Assembly: GCA_034620365.1 (NCBI GenBank)
Contig: JAQGEQ010000192.1
Coordinates: 3,839,001-3,903,000 of the forward strand
DNA: 64,000 nucleotides
Direction: 5' to 3'
DNA from: Pegea sp. RAD2-039
Lineage: Eukaryota > Chordata > Thaliacea > Salpida > Salpidae
Positions 1 to 12,899 of the stretch are shown piece after piece. How positions within the stretch are numbered: position 1 is the first letter of the stretch; the number at the start of each line of letters is the position of its first letter. The notes beneath the pieces were generated by a model. The model had not been told where the DNA came from and made no database searches. It worked only from the letters and a program-made list of their open reading frames with translations. The position numbers and the translations under genes were made by a program.

Positions 1-1334
1 GACAGAGTGATAAATTGTAAAAAAAATTATTAATTGATCGAATTAAATTATTAAAGGAAATCTTCATGGCTTGAAAAATTATGAAAATTATATGAATGCT
101 TAAATCAGTACAAAGTAATAGTTGTTCTAGATATTTTTTGTTTAGAAAAATATTTACTAAATATAACTGTTGATAAATCATTTAAACCAAAATTTTCAAA
201 AAAAAATTTGAAGCTAGCAATATTTTTATTCGAAATACAAACTTTGAGAAGCATAAGACTGATTATTTTCAAATCGTTTCAACTTTTTAAAAAATGCTTT
301 TCAAATCTAAGAAATATAAATAATCATTTTATTGACTTATCAGTTATTATCAATACTTTTAATACTAAACTATTAAATTGTTAAAATATTCACAGTCATA
401 GAAAAAGATACTTTAGAAACTATTTAGCAGTCAAATGAGTGTTTCTTTAAAATTGATTCATATTTCTCCTAACTTTTAGGTTATTCTACTTTATTTTGTG
501 GTGAAAAGAAGCTTGTCAAAATAGCAAAACAGAAGCCATCGGAAGTGATGGAAGTATTTGGAACAAAGTTACTATTACGTAGAAAACTAAAGTCGAGAAA
601 ACGCTACTTAAGTTAAAGAAATAGATGAATCAGAAAACACCGGAGGATAATAGTTTAAATGAAAAGCAACTTTCCCAAATCAATTAATTGTAAACTGGTT
701 ACAAAGCTTTATAAATTAAACCGTAATGTAATGTTAGAAAAAAAATATAAACAAAATCGTTTAAAAGTAATAACAGATGATAATCTTCTTCTTCATCTCT
801 TATATTTAAAAAAAGGAAGAAATTGTCATCAATATCTCTTTCCACAAATCATTTTTAATTGGTTAACTTATTGACTTTAAGGAGTTTAGTTTTTTTAGAT
901 TTCTTATAGAATTTCTCCAAATAGAAATATTACAATATAAAAATATAAAATGTTTTTCTTGTGAGCGCGTTTGACTGAAAGTAAATAAGTTTTCCTTTTT
1001 TGTTTAAATGAACTTGACTAAGATTTTAGGTAATGGAGTAAAAAAGGTTTATGTTGCCAAACTTTAGCTAATATGACCCAATTTTTATCTTACAACATTA
1101 AGAAACAAATGTTTTTCTTTGTCAATGATAACATGAAAAGTTACCTTAATAAATGTTTTTCAAACTTTATCTTGACTTTTGTACTATATATAAATGTTTT
1201 CAGCTCTTTTTAAGAATAGTAGCTTGCCAAAACAGTTATTAAGACTTTAAAAGAAAAGGATTGAAAATAAAGTTTATAGTAAATTTTGGCTTATATTTTC
1301 ATAATTCATATCTTATACTTTTTTTCTGCAAAAC
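1..1334. other. AT-rich DNA without a recognisable gene
   Basis: This stretch is very AT-rich. The longest open frame, at 659-874 on the + strand, encodes a lysine/asparagine-rich peptide of the kind expected by chance in such DNA, with no recognisable domain. I see no RNA gene or clear repeat here. Confidence 0.6.
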
Positions 1335-2205
1335 TAATTTATTTATTCATTTATTTATTACAAAAAATACGAAGGAGGGTGCCTAGGGAGAGCACCTCTC
1401 GCTAACACACGTTCTTACAAATAACATCTACTAAGTTAGAAATGTAGAAAGAAAAAGATGTAACACATGGCATTTCGGTAGTCCTGAAAACATATAACAA
1501 AGAACAATTACATAGAATTATAGTAATATTAAAAAAGGAAAAATTCACAATTTAGAAATGGCAATGTTGGCAATATTATAACAGTTCAATTTCTGCTTGA
1601 ACAACGCACGTGATTCTAACATGACTGATGGCAGCTGATTCAAAGTACTAATTGTGTGGTATGAGAAAAAATTTGCTCTGATTAATGTACCAGGTGTTTA
1701 TGGGCTTATTAAGATGTAATGAGTGTCGTCTGAGTTGATATAACTTGAGGGAAGGACTAATAGAAAAGAAAGCATCGAATTTAAAGTCAATTAAATTGTG
1801 GATAATTTTACAAATAAAAATCATATCGGATTTAATCCGTCGAATTTCCAAAGTATCTTAATTAAAGAAGCTGAGACGATTTTCATAGATATCGTATTTG
1901 ATATTAAGTTTCCTACATACCAATCTCGTACATGTTGCCTAAATAGCTTCAATTTTTTAATATCGCCAACTTGATATGTCATCCATGAACTAGAATTATA
2001 TTCAAGTATGTACATTTCGAATAAATTAATACGAAGTATGGATCTTATGAATTAAAGGTCTTTATAATGAGGTAAACAAGTTTGATTGATTTTGCAAAGA
2101 TTTTTGAAATATATTTGAGCCATTTAAAGTCAGATTATAGAGTAATTTCCAAGGTCTAGGACCAAAGATACTCGTTGAATAATAACTCCATAGATGGAAT
2201 ATTGG
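1335..2205 (-). mobile_element. 5'-truncated, frameshifted CR1/Jockey-like LINE (copy A)
   Basis: Read on the minus strand, two overlapping broken frames give the C-terminal part of a non-LTR reverse transcriptase. First comes LEYNSSSWMTYQ followed by a DIKKL motif (about 1990-1940), matching the family pattern LEYnspvWsPy..kDI..lE. Then comes CKIIHNLIDFKFDAFF with an LRRHSLHL motif (about 1820-1720), and after a frameshift LNQLPSVMLESRALFKQKLN (about 1660-1585), the usual N-x-LP...FK end of these proteins. The 3' end carries a GGTGC/GCACC hairpin near 1378-1402 and an AATAAATG-type short tandem tail around 1338-1362, as is typical of CR1-like elements. Stops and frameshifts show that it is dead. 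Confidence 0.8.
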
Positions 2206-2420
2206 CTAAAGGAATTTGCAGCTGATTTAGAGGTGAAAGTTCAGACTTTGTGGGCTGGATTTTGAGCTGCCAATTTGTAGACCAGTTTTGTACAGTGTGT
2301 ACTGCAGTTTGGAGGATTGCATATTATCACTTAATCTCATCTGCATGCACAAACACACTGACATCATTAACTGCTACTAGTCTTCTGATGAGCTCTTCAA
2401 TGAAAATCAAAAATAGATTT

Positions 2421-2446
2421 CATCATCATCATCATCATCATCATCA
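2421..2446. repeat. (CAT)n microsatellite
   Basis: Eight to nine perfect CAT units. The poly-His reading in a short + strand frame has no other support as a protein. Confidence 0.9.
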
Positions 2447-3079
2447 ACATTCTGTCGACAACAAGATAAATAAATTTTAAAATTTAATTCTAAAGCATCA
2501 TAGCACTAGTGCTACTGACCATGTTGAGGGTTTTGGTGTTATGTCTACAAAAAATAGGTTACTGATGGTTGTAAACAAGTTTTTATTTTTATTAAGTATA
2601 ACATTAGAAGTATATTACCGAAAAGTTACTTCTAAAACATGTTTTACCCTTCAGCTTTCGTCTTTTATTCCCTGGATGTTTTAAAGAAGTTTCCAAACCA
2701 TCGTAACCGTCTTGATCATTTGTTGGATTTACAATCAAGTTTTGTTATAAGAATTTTATAAGAATAGACCTGTTTCACATTCAATATTTCGTTTAATTAA
2801 ACAATACTTTTAATAATCATTAGATTGTAAGATTACTAAACTATTAAAATGATTATTCATTTATTTTATTCAACCCATGACTACATATGACGAATGTTAC
2901 AGTTTTTAAAGTGAACGATATGACTTAGAGATTAGAGTATTGTGTAATTTGTATTTTCTGCTTCAGGGATATGATTGTAACATTTTTCATTTGCAGGAAT
3001 ATCTGTATACCAGTGAACGTATTTGGCTACTCTGTTATGGTATTAAAGGTATTCTGGTCTTGCTATTATTAAATACTCT

Positions 3080-3435
3080 GATATGATTTGAGTTTAGCTT
3101 TGCACATTCTGCATTTGTCGTCTTGAGTGGTTTTTGATATTCTTGCTTGGGAGGTTTTGGTAGGTAGTGATTGATCTTATGCCGCCACTAGCTGTTCTTC
3201 TGTTTCTGTTTTAAGCCCTACTCTGCTGAGCTATCTATATGTGTGATTCAGGAGTATATTGACCTGCTTCGTATTTTATAAATTGGCCATGAAGTGGTTT
3301 TGCCTCTAAGAGTTCGCTGCAAACTTGTTGAAGACACTTTTTTGCAATGCCCTTTTCATGTTTAGAAAGCTCTACTGATGTTTCGTTGCTAGTTTCAATG
3401 ACTTTCAGCAGCTTCAATTCTTTTTTAAACTCATC
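3080..3435 (-). mobile_element. Non-LTR retrotransposon C-terminal fragment (KPLHGQF...DDKCRMC type)
   Basis: On the minus strand an open stretch contains a KPLHGQF motif (about 3300-3280). After a frameshift it continues as LKTETEEQLVAA, then a DQSLPT motif and DDKCRMCKAK (about 3210-3090). This series (HGQF, an LK-ETE block, an AAQDQALxT-like block, then a CRMC zinc-binding end) is the tail of a group of retroelement proteins common in invertebrates. It contains stops and a frameshift, so it is a relic. It differs from the CR1-like copies elsewhere in the window. Confidence 0.65.
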
Positions 3436-3959
3436 ACTTTGAAGACATCAAGGTGTTTCAACATCTTCTATTAATAAACCTATTATCATGAAGCTCTCAA
3501 TTTAATCAACCAGAAATAAACTGCTCAAACTTCGGAAGCTCTACATTAACTACCACGACAAAACCAACCGCATTTTTTATACATTCAGATCAAACTAAAA
3601 AGCAGCAAGAACCTCACAAGAGAATTGTGTGAAAAACAGAAAGATGTCCTGGGGCGGGGGATAAGATTGGTGATGAATTTATCAATGACTCGGTTGCCAA
3701 GCTTCAGCTCTTTCGTTTTAACAACTAACATTCAATACTATAAGCCCATCTGCCTTACAAAGTTTGACAATTAAATATTGCAACATAAGATCTATGGCAA
3801 ATAAGAATGACCTTGTGTCCCACCATCGTGACTTCAACCAAACTGACCAAATATTTCTAGCTGAATTCTGGCTATCAGATAAAATCTGAAGCTTAATTTT
3901 AAGTTATGTCCCCCTTGGAATGATATTATTAAACATGATGATATCACAGAAAATTGAGA

Positions 3960-4912
3960 AGGTGGTGTCTATTTATTTTATAAAAGTGGCTTAATTCCTC
4001 TATTTTCAGACGATTCTTCCCATGACACCTTTCTCAATTCTATAACTACTAATTCTCTAGCTCAATAAACCCACTCATTCAAAAGGTCACATTTGAGATC
4101 TCTTCTTCTGAACATCTGAGGAATTAACAAACTGTTGTACAGATCAGTTAATTCTTCTTGTTCTTCCTCGTATGACTATTTTATTATTTCTTTTAAATTT
4201 TAGTTTATCCGATCTACAAATAACATCAATGTTGATATAGTCTATCCTTGCTTCTATAGAACTAACTTTGAAAAAATTAACATCTATTTACCCTCCTCTA
4301 ATTGGAAATGTAAGATTAATGAATAGCTATCCTTACAGTCATTCTATGGTAATTTCATATAAGCTCTCAATAATTCAAATATTTGTTCCAATAAAAACTA
4401 TCTCACATCCCAATCCTATTAAAACTCCATCACACATTCATCCTGAATGAAAAGCATCTCTTATACAGAAAATCTAAAGTAGAAAACTCATTCAAAGCAT
4501 ACTACAAGTGTAAGAAATATGAAATTGAAGTTGCTAAGTGACTATCAGGAAATTTGTGACAGTGGTTCATCACGCAAATTTTATAAATTTGTTAAATCAA
4601 AGTCAATTCCGTCAAATCATCCCAGCAAGTGATGATTCATTTAAAAAACAAGGTTTAAGTAGTTTTCCTAGCAAGTGATAAGTAACACTGCCAGTTTCCT
4701 CACTTTCTTCTGCTAATTTGTTATATTAAATTTTTGATTTATAATTTATATTTCACTTATGCCTCTACACTGCCCTTATTCTTCATATATTCATTTTAAT
4801 TTGTAATACTTAAGACCTTTTAATTATCTCTTTGTTCATTGGTTTTTGTTCGCTATAAGAGCGGTTGAAGTTGTAACTCTCAGCCACGCGTTGAATAAAT
4901 AAATCAATCTTA
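3960..4912 (+). mobile_element. LINE fragment (copy C): endonuclease/RT linker and 3' end
   Basis: Plus-strand broken frames show SNWKCKINE...LSLQSFYGNF (about 4300-4350) and later a block resembling the linker before the reverse transcriptase (RKFYKFVKSKSIPS, about 4573-4615). It ends in a 3' terminus with GCTATAAGAGCGGTTGAAG (4852-4870) and a GAATAAATAAAT tail (about 4892-4903). The same linker sequence recurs in copy H near 61245-61330. The reverse transcriptase core is missing, so the copy has an internal deletion or is a composite. Confidence 0.65.
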
Positions 4913-5308
4913 TACATGATCAAAACATTTTAATAGATTTCATCAAGATACACTTGCTCACCCAAAGCATTTATAAAACCACATAACTACGCAAGAAACC
5001 AAAACCTAAATAGTCTCAAGCATCAATTTTAATTTGTTAGGTCATTTGTAAATCTCTGCAAGTTTACATCACTAAACAGTTTTAGAAAAATGTAGGTTGA
5101 AAACTAACACTTTAAATTTATGATTTAAAAAATTAAAAAGTTGCAAAAGTTTTATAACTTTTTTGGTCATACTTAAACAGAAACTGAAAGAAATAAGAAT
5201 AAAAAACAAATAAATAATTTTGGAAATATTTTCTGAAATACATTTTTAATGCCAAGTAAACTTTTGTATTTATATTTAAACTAGATCATTATTAGGATAA
5301 TAAATCAA

Positions 5309-7064
5309 TTATACTACAAGAGAAGAATCAAAAAATAAAGAACTGATATAATAACGAATGAATAAGGCTGTAAGAGAACATATCACTTGAAAGATAATCA
5401 GAATAATTGTTAAACGTTCTTCATGTAAAGGTCCCAACTTTAAGAGAACCAAATTGATAAGAGTCATATTGTTACACTCCATATATTCACCATCTTCACC
5501 AAGATTACATTTTAAATTAATTAGTCTCAAAGTTTTGAGGAGTTTCAAGACAACAAATCCAAACTTTCCTAAATCAGTCTGTTTGAATCTCGCTGAACTG
5601 ATGTCAAGTAAGCCGGTTTCTGGGTTGAATCTAAAAAATTCAATGAAAGTACATAATTTAAAGTAGCTTGTTTCAAATGCAACGTATGATGAAAATAAAT
5701 CAAATCTTAAATCTATTATAGATCAACTCTTTATAACTTTTTGATCTGAACATATAAGAAACTGAAAAAGTTTATAGATATCATCTGATTAAGATCTTAC
5801 TTTGGAAGCCGATGTCTTGGACAGGGTACAAGTCTAAAAAGTTGAGGAAGAGAAAATAGAAAGTTGATAATTTGTGGAGCAAAGAATAAGAGCATCGTTT
5901 TACTAAAATGTCCCAGAATACCAACAACTGCAAAAGTCATGCCAGCGAAGTAACAAAATGTATCACCAACAAATACTTTTGAAGGATACCTGTTTTTTGG
6001 GCATAGAAATAATGATTGAAAATTAAGATATACAGGAAATGAAAAACTTACCAGTTAAATTTTAGTAGTGCCATCGAACTTCCTAAAAAAGGTAACATAA
6101 AATATAAAGAGAACTTGTGATAACTAGCTGTTGGTCCTGATAACTCCAATATGTTATGAATGATTATAGACAAACATATAATAATGGATTGGCCAACTTC
6201 AAGACCATTAACTCCAGCCAAAATGTTGATAGCATTTGTGCAAAACACAGCTAACATACCCATGTACACGTAATAGAAAAATCCTTAAAAAAAATAACTA
6301 AAAATGATAACACTGTTCTTGTTAATACTTGATACTACATTAAATTTTAAAATAACAATTGTTTTAAGTAATAAAACATTGAAACAACAATTTAAAATAA
6401 ATAAGTTTACCATTACCTAAATCAATATCCTTTCCGAAAAACCCAACTAATATTTTAGGAACAATAACTGTTGTATTTCCAGTATTTATATAATAAACTA
6501 ATAACAAAGGCAAAGATGCAACTGTTGGTAAAGTTAATTTGTGTCTCCATTTTAAGTTTAAAACATCATCAGCAAAACCCAAAAATACCATGCAACAAAT
6601 TGATAGAAGTGCACTCAAGTATTGAATAAATTCTCTAAGAAGTAATAAATTCATTAGAGATGTTAATATACTCCAAATTATTAAACTATTTAAAAACATA
6701 AAAAATATCAAAAATTAATAACTAACATAAGCTTCAAAATATACTTCATTATAATAGTATTATATGAATGAAATTGAAATTATATTTAACTAATGACTTA
6801 CTTATGGTCAAAATTCAGATGTTTTTCTCCAGCTGTATTGATATGCATAAATGAAAAAGGTGTAAAAAAGAACATTGAAACTAAAAAGCTAGCCCCAATA
6901 ATGACACCAAGGGCTTCGGGAACTTTTTTGTCAGAAATTTTATTTAGATCTCTTCCAAATAGATTTGCTGATACGAAGTTACTTGAGAAAGATGGTATTA
7001 ATTTCAAAGATGCAAAATATGATGCTATAGCTATAATCACATTAATCAACAAAATAAAATCCAT
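5309..7064 (-). CDS. DPAGT1: UDP-N-acetylglucosamine--dolichyl-phosphate GlcNAc-1-phosphotransferase
   Basis: This enzyme transfers GlcNAc-1-P from UDP-GlcNAc to dolichyl phosphate at the ER membrane, the first step of N-glycan precursor synthesis and the target of tunicamycin. Five exons: 6802-7064, 6417-6634, 6052-6283, 5801-5989 and 5309-5630. All junctions are GT-AG and in phase, giving 407 aa against about 408 in human. Conserved motifs visible: [13 protein letters not shown] (Asp110-Asp111), [13 protein letters not shown] (about 177-189), FVGDTF (Asp247), PCPRHRLP (293-300) and CNNMTLINL near the C-terminus. Hydrophobic stretches fit a polytopic membrane protein. The start at 7064 gives MDFILLIN, aligning with the hydrophobic start of the family. 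An acceptor-like CATTTAG lies about 20 nt upstream. No defects seen. Confidence 0.97.
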
Positions 7065-7209
7065 GTTGCCTTGTACTTTGTTACTAAATGGTAAATATAG
7101 AAAGATAATTGCAAATAATCCAAAGATAACCTTTAAATGTATAAGAAAATGCTAATCCAAAAGTATTACCCAACTTGAATCCAAGATCAAATAAAAAAAT
7201 TAAGGTTCT

Positions 7210-8225
7210 ACTCATTGTTAATAATCTGCAACAATTTTGTAATTAAATAAATTGGTAATAAAAACTACCAATAACTCACTAAATTAGTCACAGAAGAATA
7301 AAGTATACAATTTATATGGACATTTAAATTAGTACTATAATAATTTATTTATTAAAATAATAATAAATAAATAATAATAAATAGATAAAGCATTATATGC
7401 AGTTTCAGGTATTCTTTATAATAGCTATTCAACATTAAAACCTAATTATCTTAAATTGTTTATAGATGATAAGAGATTTATATAAAAAAATTTAAAGTAT
7501 AATTAAATAAAATTAAAGTATAAGTCATCAAAAATAAATAAATAATTTTTTCATAATAAAAAATTCCATAATAACAATAATCAGACTAATTAACTCAAGT
7601 TAGTTTTATAAATCTTTAAAAGTTTAAACGTGGCATATTCTTTCAAAGTTTTCTTAGAAATAGTGCAAATAATAAAATCTGTTTGATTGGAAAATAAAAC
7701 TATTTACTTAATAGAGTGCTATGAAAATTTAAGCATAACTCAATGAAAAAAATTACCAATCTACCAGAGAAAATACAAGTAAAACAATTTATAGTTAATT
7801 GTAGTTACACTAATACAAACAATAAAGCCAACAAAAAATAAATCAAAGACAATTTACTGAACGTTTTTGGAGCTTTTATAGTATTATTTTTGTATGCATA
7901 TAACAAAGTTATCTTGAACTTCGTTTACATTTTAACTTTGAAGATATTTATCATAAAAAAAATTATGCTAGTTTAAAAAAACTTACAACTCAAATTTGAC
8001 TAAGTTAAATCTCATGCCGCGGATAAATTAGTTTCTGCCTTTAAAATCTAAAAAGTATGTTTGTTTAAATAGTTCATGGCTCTAAATCAACAAGTTAGTA
8101 AGAAAATATGCAATAAATAAATAGTAAGAAAATATATAATAAGCTATTATGGATTGCTGGCTCTAGCTTTCTTCGTCTATATAGGAAAGAGTTTATTGGG
8201 TTATGAATTATGAAGTTTTATACAA
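7210..8225. other. AT-rich intergenic DNA
   Basis: Between DPAGT1 and a LINE remnant. It holds AATAATAAATA-type simple sequence around 7345-7385 and otherwise only short chance frames. It should include the DPAGT1 promoter, but I can point to no specific element. Confidence 0.5.
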
Positions 8226-8229
8226 GCTT

Positions 8230-9265
8230 TCTCACAAATAATATGATATGTAATTACAACTATTATATAAAATCAAGATAAAAATATAGAATAAAAAACG
8301 ATGTAACGCATTGCATTTCAGTAGTCCCCATACAACATAACAGTGAATAATTAAATAAAAAGCTAATAATAGAAAAATAAGTTTAATTTTTAAGTTTAAT
8401 AGCAAAATTACAGTTTAGAAATGAAAATTGTGGCAATACTAAAACGGTTCAACATCAGATTGAAGATTATTTGTAACAATCTTAGGAAGCTTAAGCACAA
8501 AATCAAAACAGAACCTCGTGTTCCAGCAGATCAACGCTTTATGTAGCCGGGTAATCTGGCTTACGAAAAAAAGGTAGGATAGTGACGGCTGACTCAACAA
8601 AAAAGTATTAAATAGAGACTTAGCACCAACCGAGTCCTGAACTAACTGAAAAGATAGAATAAGACATGGAGAGTATTAAACGAGATTTTACAATGGAACA
8701 GAGAGGTGCCTGAGCGCCAAGAGAAAAGAGAACCTTGACCAAGATTTACACAAAAGCTAAATTTTTGAAAATCCTTAGCTAAAAGATTAGTAAGTTATAG
8801 AAATTAATGCGTAGTTGCATCAATAGACATACTACATCCGATGTATAAAGAAGAAAGGCTTTAACAGTAAATAAACCTCATTCAAATCAACCGTTAGAGA
8901 ACGTCGACAAGGAAGGACAAGACAAGAGGTGGTGTAGACTAGAGCCCTAGGAAGCCCATCACCGAATCAACCATGTCTTTCTTTTAGGTACTAAGGCGGC
9001 ACTAAATATTTTCTAAATATTTTTGATTATAACAAAAAGCAGCATTCGCTAAACCATCTTCACTCTTTTAATCAAATGGTAGATGAAACGGCATAGTGGA
9101 GGAGGACGAAATCATGGTAAAGTTCTTGTTAAAACAACTTAACAGGCAAAATTCACTTTTCGTGAGCCAAGCCAAAGCCAGATGAAGATGAAAGTAGAAA
9201 ATGCAAAAGGTTCTACGAACCTCAATCATACCTCGGTAAACAAAGTAGCCGTTTGTGCTAGTCAA
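8230..9265 (-). mobile_element. Decayed CR1-like LINE (copy D)
   Basis: The minus strand from about 8480 to 8320 repeats the 3' part of copy A: GATGTAACGCATTGCATTTC at 8301-8320 parallels GATGTAACACATGGCATTTC at 1458-1477, and the end of the protein (...IATIFISKL) parallels ...IANIAISKL. Further upstream on the minus strand (9265-9068) lies a block shared with copies E, F and H, including TTTTAACAAGAACTTTACCA, close to TTTCAACGAGAACTTTACCA in copy E. Many stops; non-functional. The region between the two blocks is too diverged to delimit exactly. Confidence 0.6.
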
Positions 9266-9818
9266 GAACTGGCTTATTTCCTTGCAACTTTTCTAGATAC
9301 TCTCAGACTTCTGACTGCTTTAGTAATTAAAAGTATTGTTTTTTTAATTTCTGATCAGTGTCTGTAAATGTCTGTTAAATGTTTTTGATGAACTTCTTTA
9401 TTTCAAAAGCTTCCAACGTTGCTTACAGATGTTTGGTTTCGACAGTGTTCCCGTAGTTGCAAGTCAAAGTATAATTGTTTAAACCGAGAAGTGTAAGGAA
9501 GTTTCTGTTGTATATTCAGCTTAGATTTGAATCACGCGTTGAATCATATGAGAAAAACTTCTATAAACTCTACAAAAAGCTGTTCAAATGTAACAACTAC
9601 CAATATCTGATTTATAATAGCTACTGATAATAAGCTTAGATAGAGAAAAAGTATTTGTATATTGCTGAAGAAACTCAAAGTAATTTTTTATAAGATATTT
9701 TTCGAGTCTTTGAAGTTCAGTCGTTATATACACAGATGTTTGTAAAATAAAACTTCCTCGAAAACTTTTTTTACAAGTTAAAGGGTTAATTATTCTTTAG
9801 TTTAAAATATTTAGTGGT

Positions 9819-9859
9819 CTTTCTATCAACCTATTTTGATAGAAAGGTTGATGGTGACC
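9819..9859. other. Perfect 11-bp inverted repeat with overlapping second hairpin
   Basis: CTTTCTATCAA (9819-9829) and TTGATAGAAAG (9836-9846) are perfect reverse complements with a 6-nt loop. ATCAACC (9825-9831) can instead pair with GGTTGAT (9846-9852), so two mutually exclusive hairpins are possible. GGTC/GACC flank them. Function unknown; it may be a remnant of a small transposon. Confidence 0.6.
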
Positions 9860-10287
9860 TAGGTGGATTATTACTAACTGAAAATATTCATAGTGTAAAA
9901 GTAAGATTTAATAAATATAAAAAACTTAAAATTTAATTAAGAATTTTTTCATATCTATTTGAACTGAACACAGACTTGTTGTATATAATAACTTTATGTA
10001 AATTTAAAAACTTTCTCATTTATTATAAGCTGATTTGATTCATTTATTACAAAGTTGCTCTTTAGAAAATAAAGTTTCAGGCATTTAAACAAATTTTTAA
10101 AAGTTATTGAAAATTTCATGAACCTGAAAGAAATAAATACTTACAAAGCAATGGAAGTAAAGAAAACTATCTTTATTATCGATGATTAAATCAACAAAAT
10201 AATGTTTTAGAAATGTAATATGAATTTATCTTTATCAGAAACCAGGATTTTTATTGAAGAGTAAAATAATTTAGTTACGAAATGAGT

Positions 10288-11550
10288 TTATTTTTTTATA
10301 AAATCGAAGACCATCATAATAGTAGCAGCAACCACGCTACAAGGAAAAGCGGTCCAACCAAGTTTAAATGAATACCCCCAATTGTATACTTGAGAAATTT
10401 CCTTCGCGTAGCTACTTTGGATACTTGTAAACAAAGCAAAGGCGACAAGAACAAAGAAAGCTAAAAAAAGTAAAATAAAAAATAGTATTAATAGAGCTTC
10501 AAGCTTTTGTAAGCAATTTCTTAAAATAGTTTCACAAAACAGTTTCAACTTAAAGATCGGAAAACGAAATTTGTATTTTAGTAGCATTTAGTTTATTGAT
10601 AATTTCCTGGTTAAAGTCAAAAATATTTATTTTCTTATTGACAAAAAAAACTTTATTAGAAGCTTTTATATTAAGTTATTTACTGAACATGTAAAATATC
10701 TAAGTAAGCTTTAAAACAAAATTCGTTTTAAAATAATCTTTTAGATGAGCTTTTCTAATCAGAGTTTATTAACTAATAAATCGCTAAAAAATAATAATAG
10801 TTATGATAGTTCAAGAAAAACAAATTGATATCTAGAATATTGAAAGTAAGATCTTTAATGAGAAATCAAAATTTTGTTTTAATTGAAAATATTTATTATT
10901 ATATTAAGAACAATTAGTTTCTTACCTTGTACTATAAACGCAGTGGCTATAACGTTTGGCTGAATTTTCATTTTTTTTATAAATCCTAGAATACAAAGTA
11001 GTACACCAACCACACCCATAACACATGCTAAGACAGAAAAGCCACGGACCATTTCTGAAATACAATAGAAAGTCTAGTTTTATCCAAAGATTGAAAAAAA
11101 AACATATATACTTAAAGTTTGAATAATTAAAAGATTTTTTATCGTTGTCACTACTTTTCTTCTACTAAATCTTCAGATGTTGACAAAACTTTCTAGCAAT
11201 TAGTCTGCTTACCATAATGCTTGTATTGTTTACTCGTTCCAATATAAATATTCTTGCAATCACCTCCATCTTTAAGACACTTGTACCATAAACCGGATTC
11301 TCCATCAATATCTATGCAGTGAATCATTTCAAAATTAGTATCAACAAAAAAAAGGCGAAAAGTTCAATAAAACAGATTTAATTAAAACTTCGCAAGAAAC
11401 TTAAATTCTTAAATTATTTATACAAAGTTGTATAATTGATTCACCTTTAATCCAATGAGTCGTAATCACTGCAACCAAAACAAAAACCAAAGACTGGAGA
11501 CCAAACAATAAGCTCAGACTTGTCGCCACAGCTGATTTTAAAGACATCAT
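10288..11550 (-). CDS. Claudin/PMP22-family four-transmembrane protein
   Basis: Four exons: 11445-11550, 11213-11311, 10926-11054 and 10288-10460. All are GT-AG and in phase, giving 168 aa. Four hydrophobic segments lie at about residues 12-31, 72-94, 103-123 and 144-165. The first extracellular loop carries the superfamily signature: Trp33, then GLW (42-44), Cys47 and Cys54. Relatives build or regulate cell junctions or act as tetraspan membrane adaptors. At this length it could equally be a claudin, a PMP22/EMP-like or a CLC-like protein, and I cannot choose. There is no clear PDZ-binding C-terminus (it ends FDFIKK). Two ATGs in tandem open the frame; I used the first. The stop codon lies inside an AATAAA (10287-10292), so the 3' UTR may be very short. 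Confidence 0.85.
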
Positions 11551-12899
11551 TTATTAGAAGACGTTTCAACAAACTTCTTTAAAAAATCAAAAATATAAAT
11601 GATAACTAAAAACTGTTGTCAAGTTACTAAAAGCTGAATGTAAAAAGTTTAACTTTGAACAACACCCAATCTGGTAAAAAATTATGAAGTTTATGATGAA
11701 TGAACAGTGAAAGCCTCCAGCGTAGCTGGTTCTGCTTGACTGACCAAGCGTGGTGAAAACTCAGTTTAAGATAATTTGAATTTCTTGAATAAGTAAAAAC
11801 CCATTACTTTTGTTTTTTTTAACTTTTGAGTTAAAAAAAGTTCAGCTAATGTCGGCTTGTGTAGACAAGTTTTGTAAAGGCACATAAGTTGAAAGTTTCA
11901 CAAATATCAAAATGTATTTCAAGAAAACATCTTTCAAAATGAAATGTTATTAACATGACATCACTTGAAACGTATAGATCTTACCACTAAACTTCAAATT
12001 CAAGTTTAGGATGACTACTATGATAAACTTTAAGAAAAAAACTTCAGTTTTTAAAGACTGCTTTTTCTCTAAAACTGTTTACAATCTAAATTGTTTGGTT
12101 TTGAAAATTTAATTAAATTTTGGGTTTTGTGTTTATTGCAAAGGCTTTATTACAAGTATAATTGTAATGTAAAAATCTTTCATATAGGCAAAAATAATTC
12201 TTACTTAATATGAAAGAACCATCAATCCAGTTGGTAGAACATATTTTTAGTTTGTATTTTCTGTTATATCATTTGGAAATTACTTCTGTAACCTAATTTG
12301 AGTTCAATAAATATCTCAGGTAAAAACGTTTCATCAGTAATGAACTTGTTAGTTTCAGGTTCTAAACAGTCTCTTAAAAGTTTATCTTAAGATCAAATCC
12401 TTCTACTATCTGCTACTAATATGAGATTTAATAATATTATTTTTAAAACTCATCTAGTTTTGAGAAATATTTTCTGCTGATTGTTTTTTTTACGTTTGAA
12501 ACTATCATTGAAATGAAAACTTTTCATAATTGAAGAAAAAGTTTTTGGTAATTAACTGATTTTGAAAAAATTCAGATTTTCAGAGATTTAATCTTTATGT
12601 GAAATTGATTAATTTCTTGATGATAATATCAACGATGAGGACTTCAGCAAATATTCAGCTTATTTTTATTGACGTCATATATTCACGCATATTACGTAAT
12701 TGCTGAGTTTTTAAACTTTTTTCTATAAAACTTACATTTAAAAAATATTTTCAAATTCTTCTTTTTCCAACAAATATTTGAAAAATGTTTTGATATTCGG
12801 TTATTATTTTATAATAATAGAACTTCGAAGTTCGAAGGTAGAATATTTGAGGGAAAAAAAGTAAATGTAGATACACAAAAAAAGGGTGGCAGTAGAAGT

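Noticed and set aside
2250-2480. Open frame with a poly-His run
   Set aside because: Created by the CAT microsatellite; no other coding sign.
6793-7155. 120-codon + strand open frame
   Set aside because: Antisense to DPAGT1 exon 1, whose minus-strand reading matches the enzyme.
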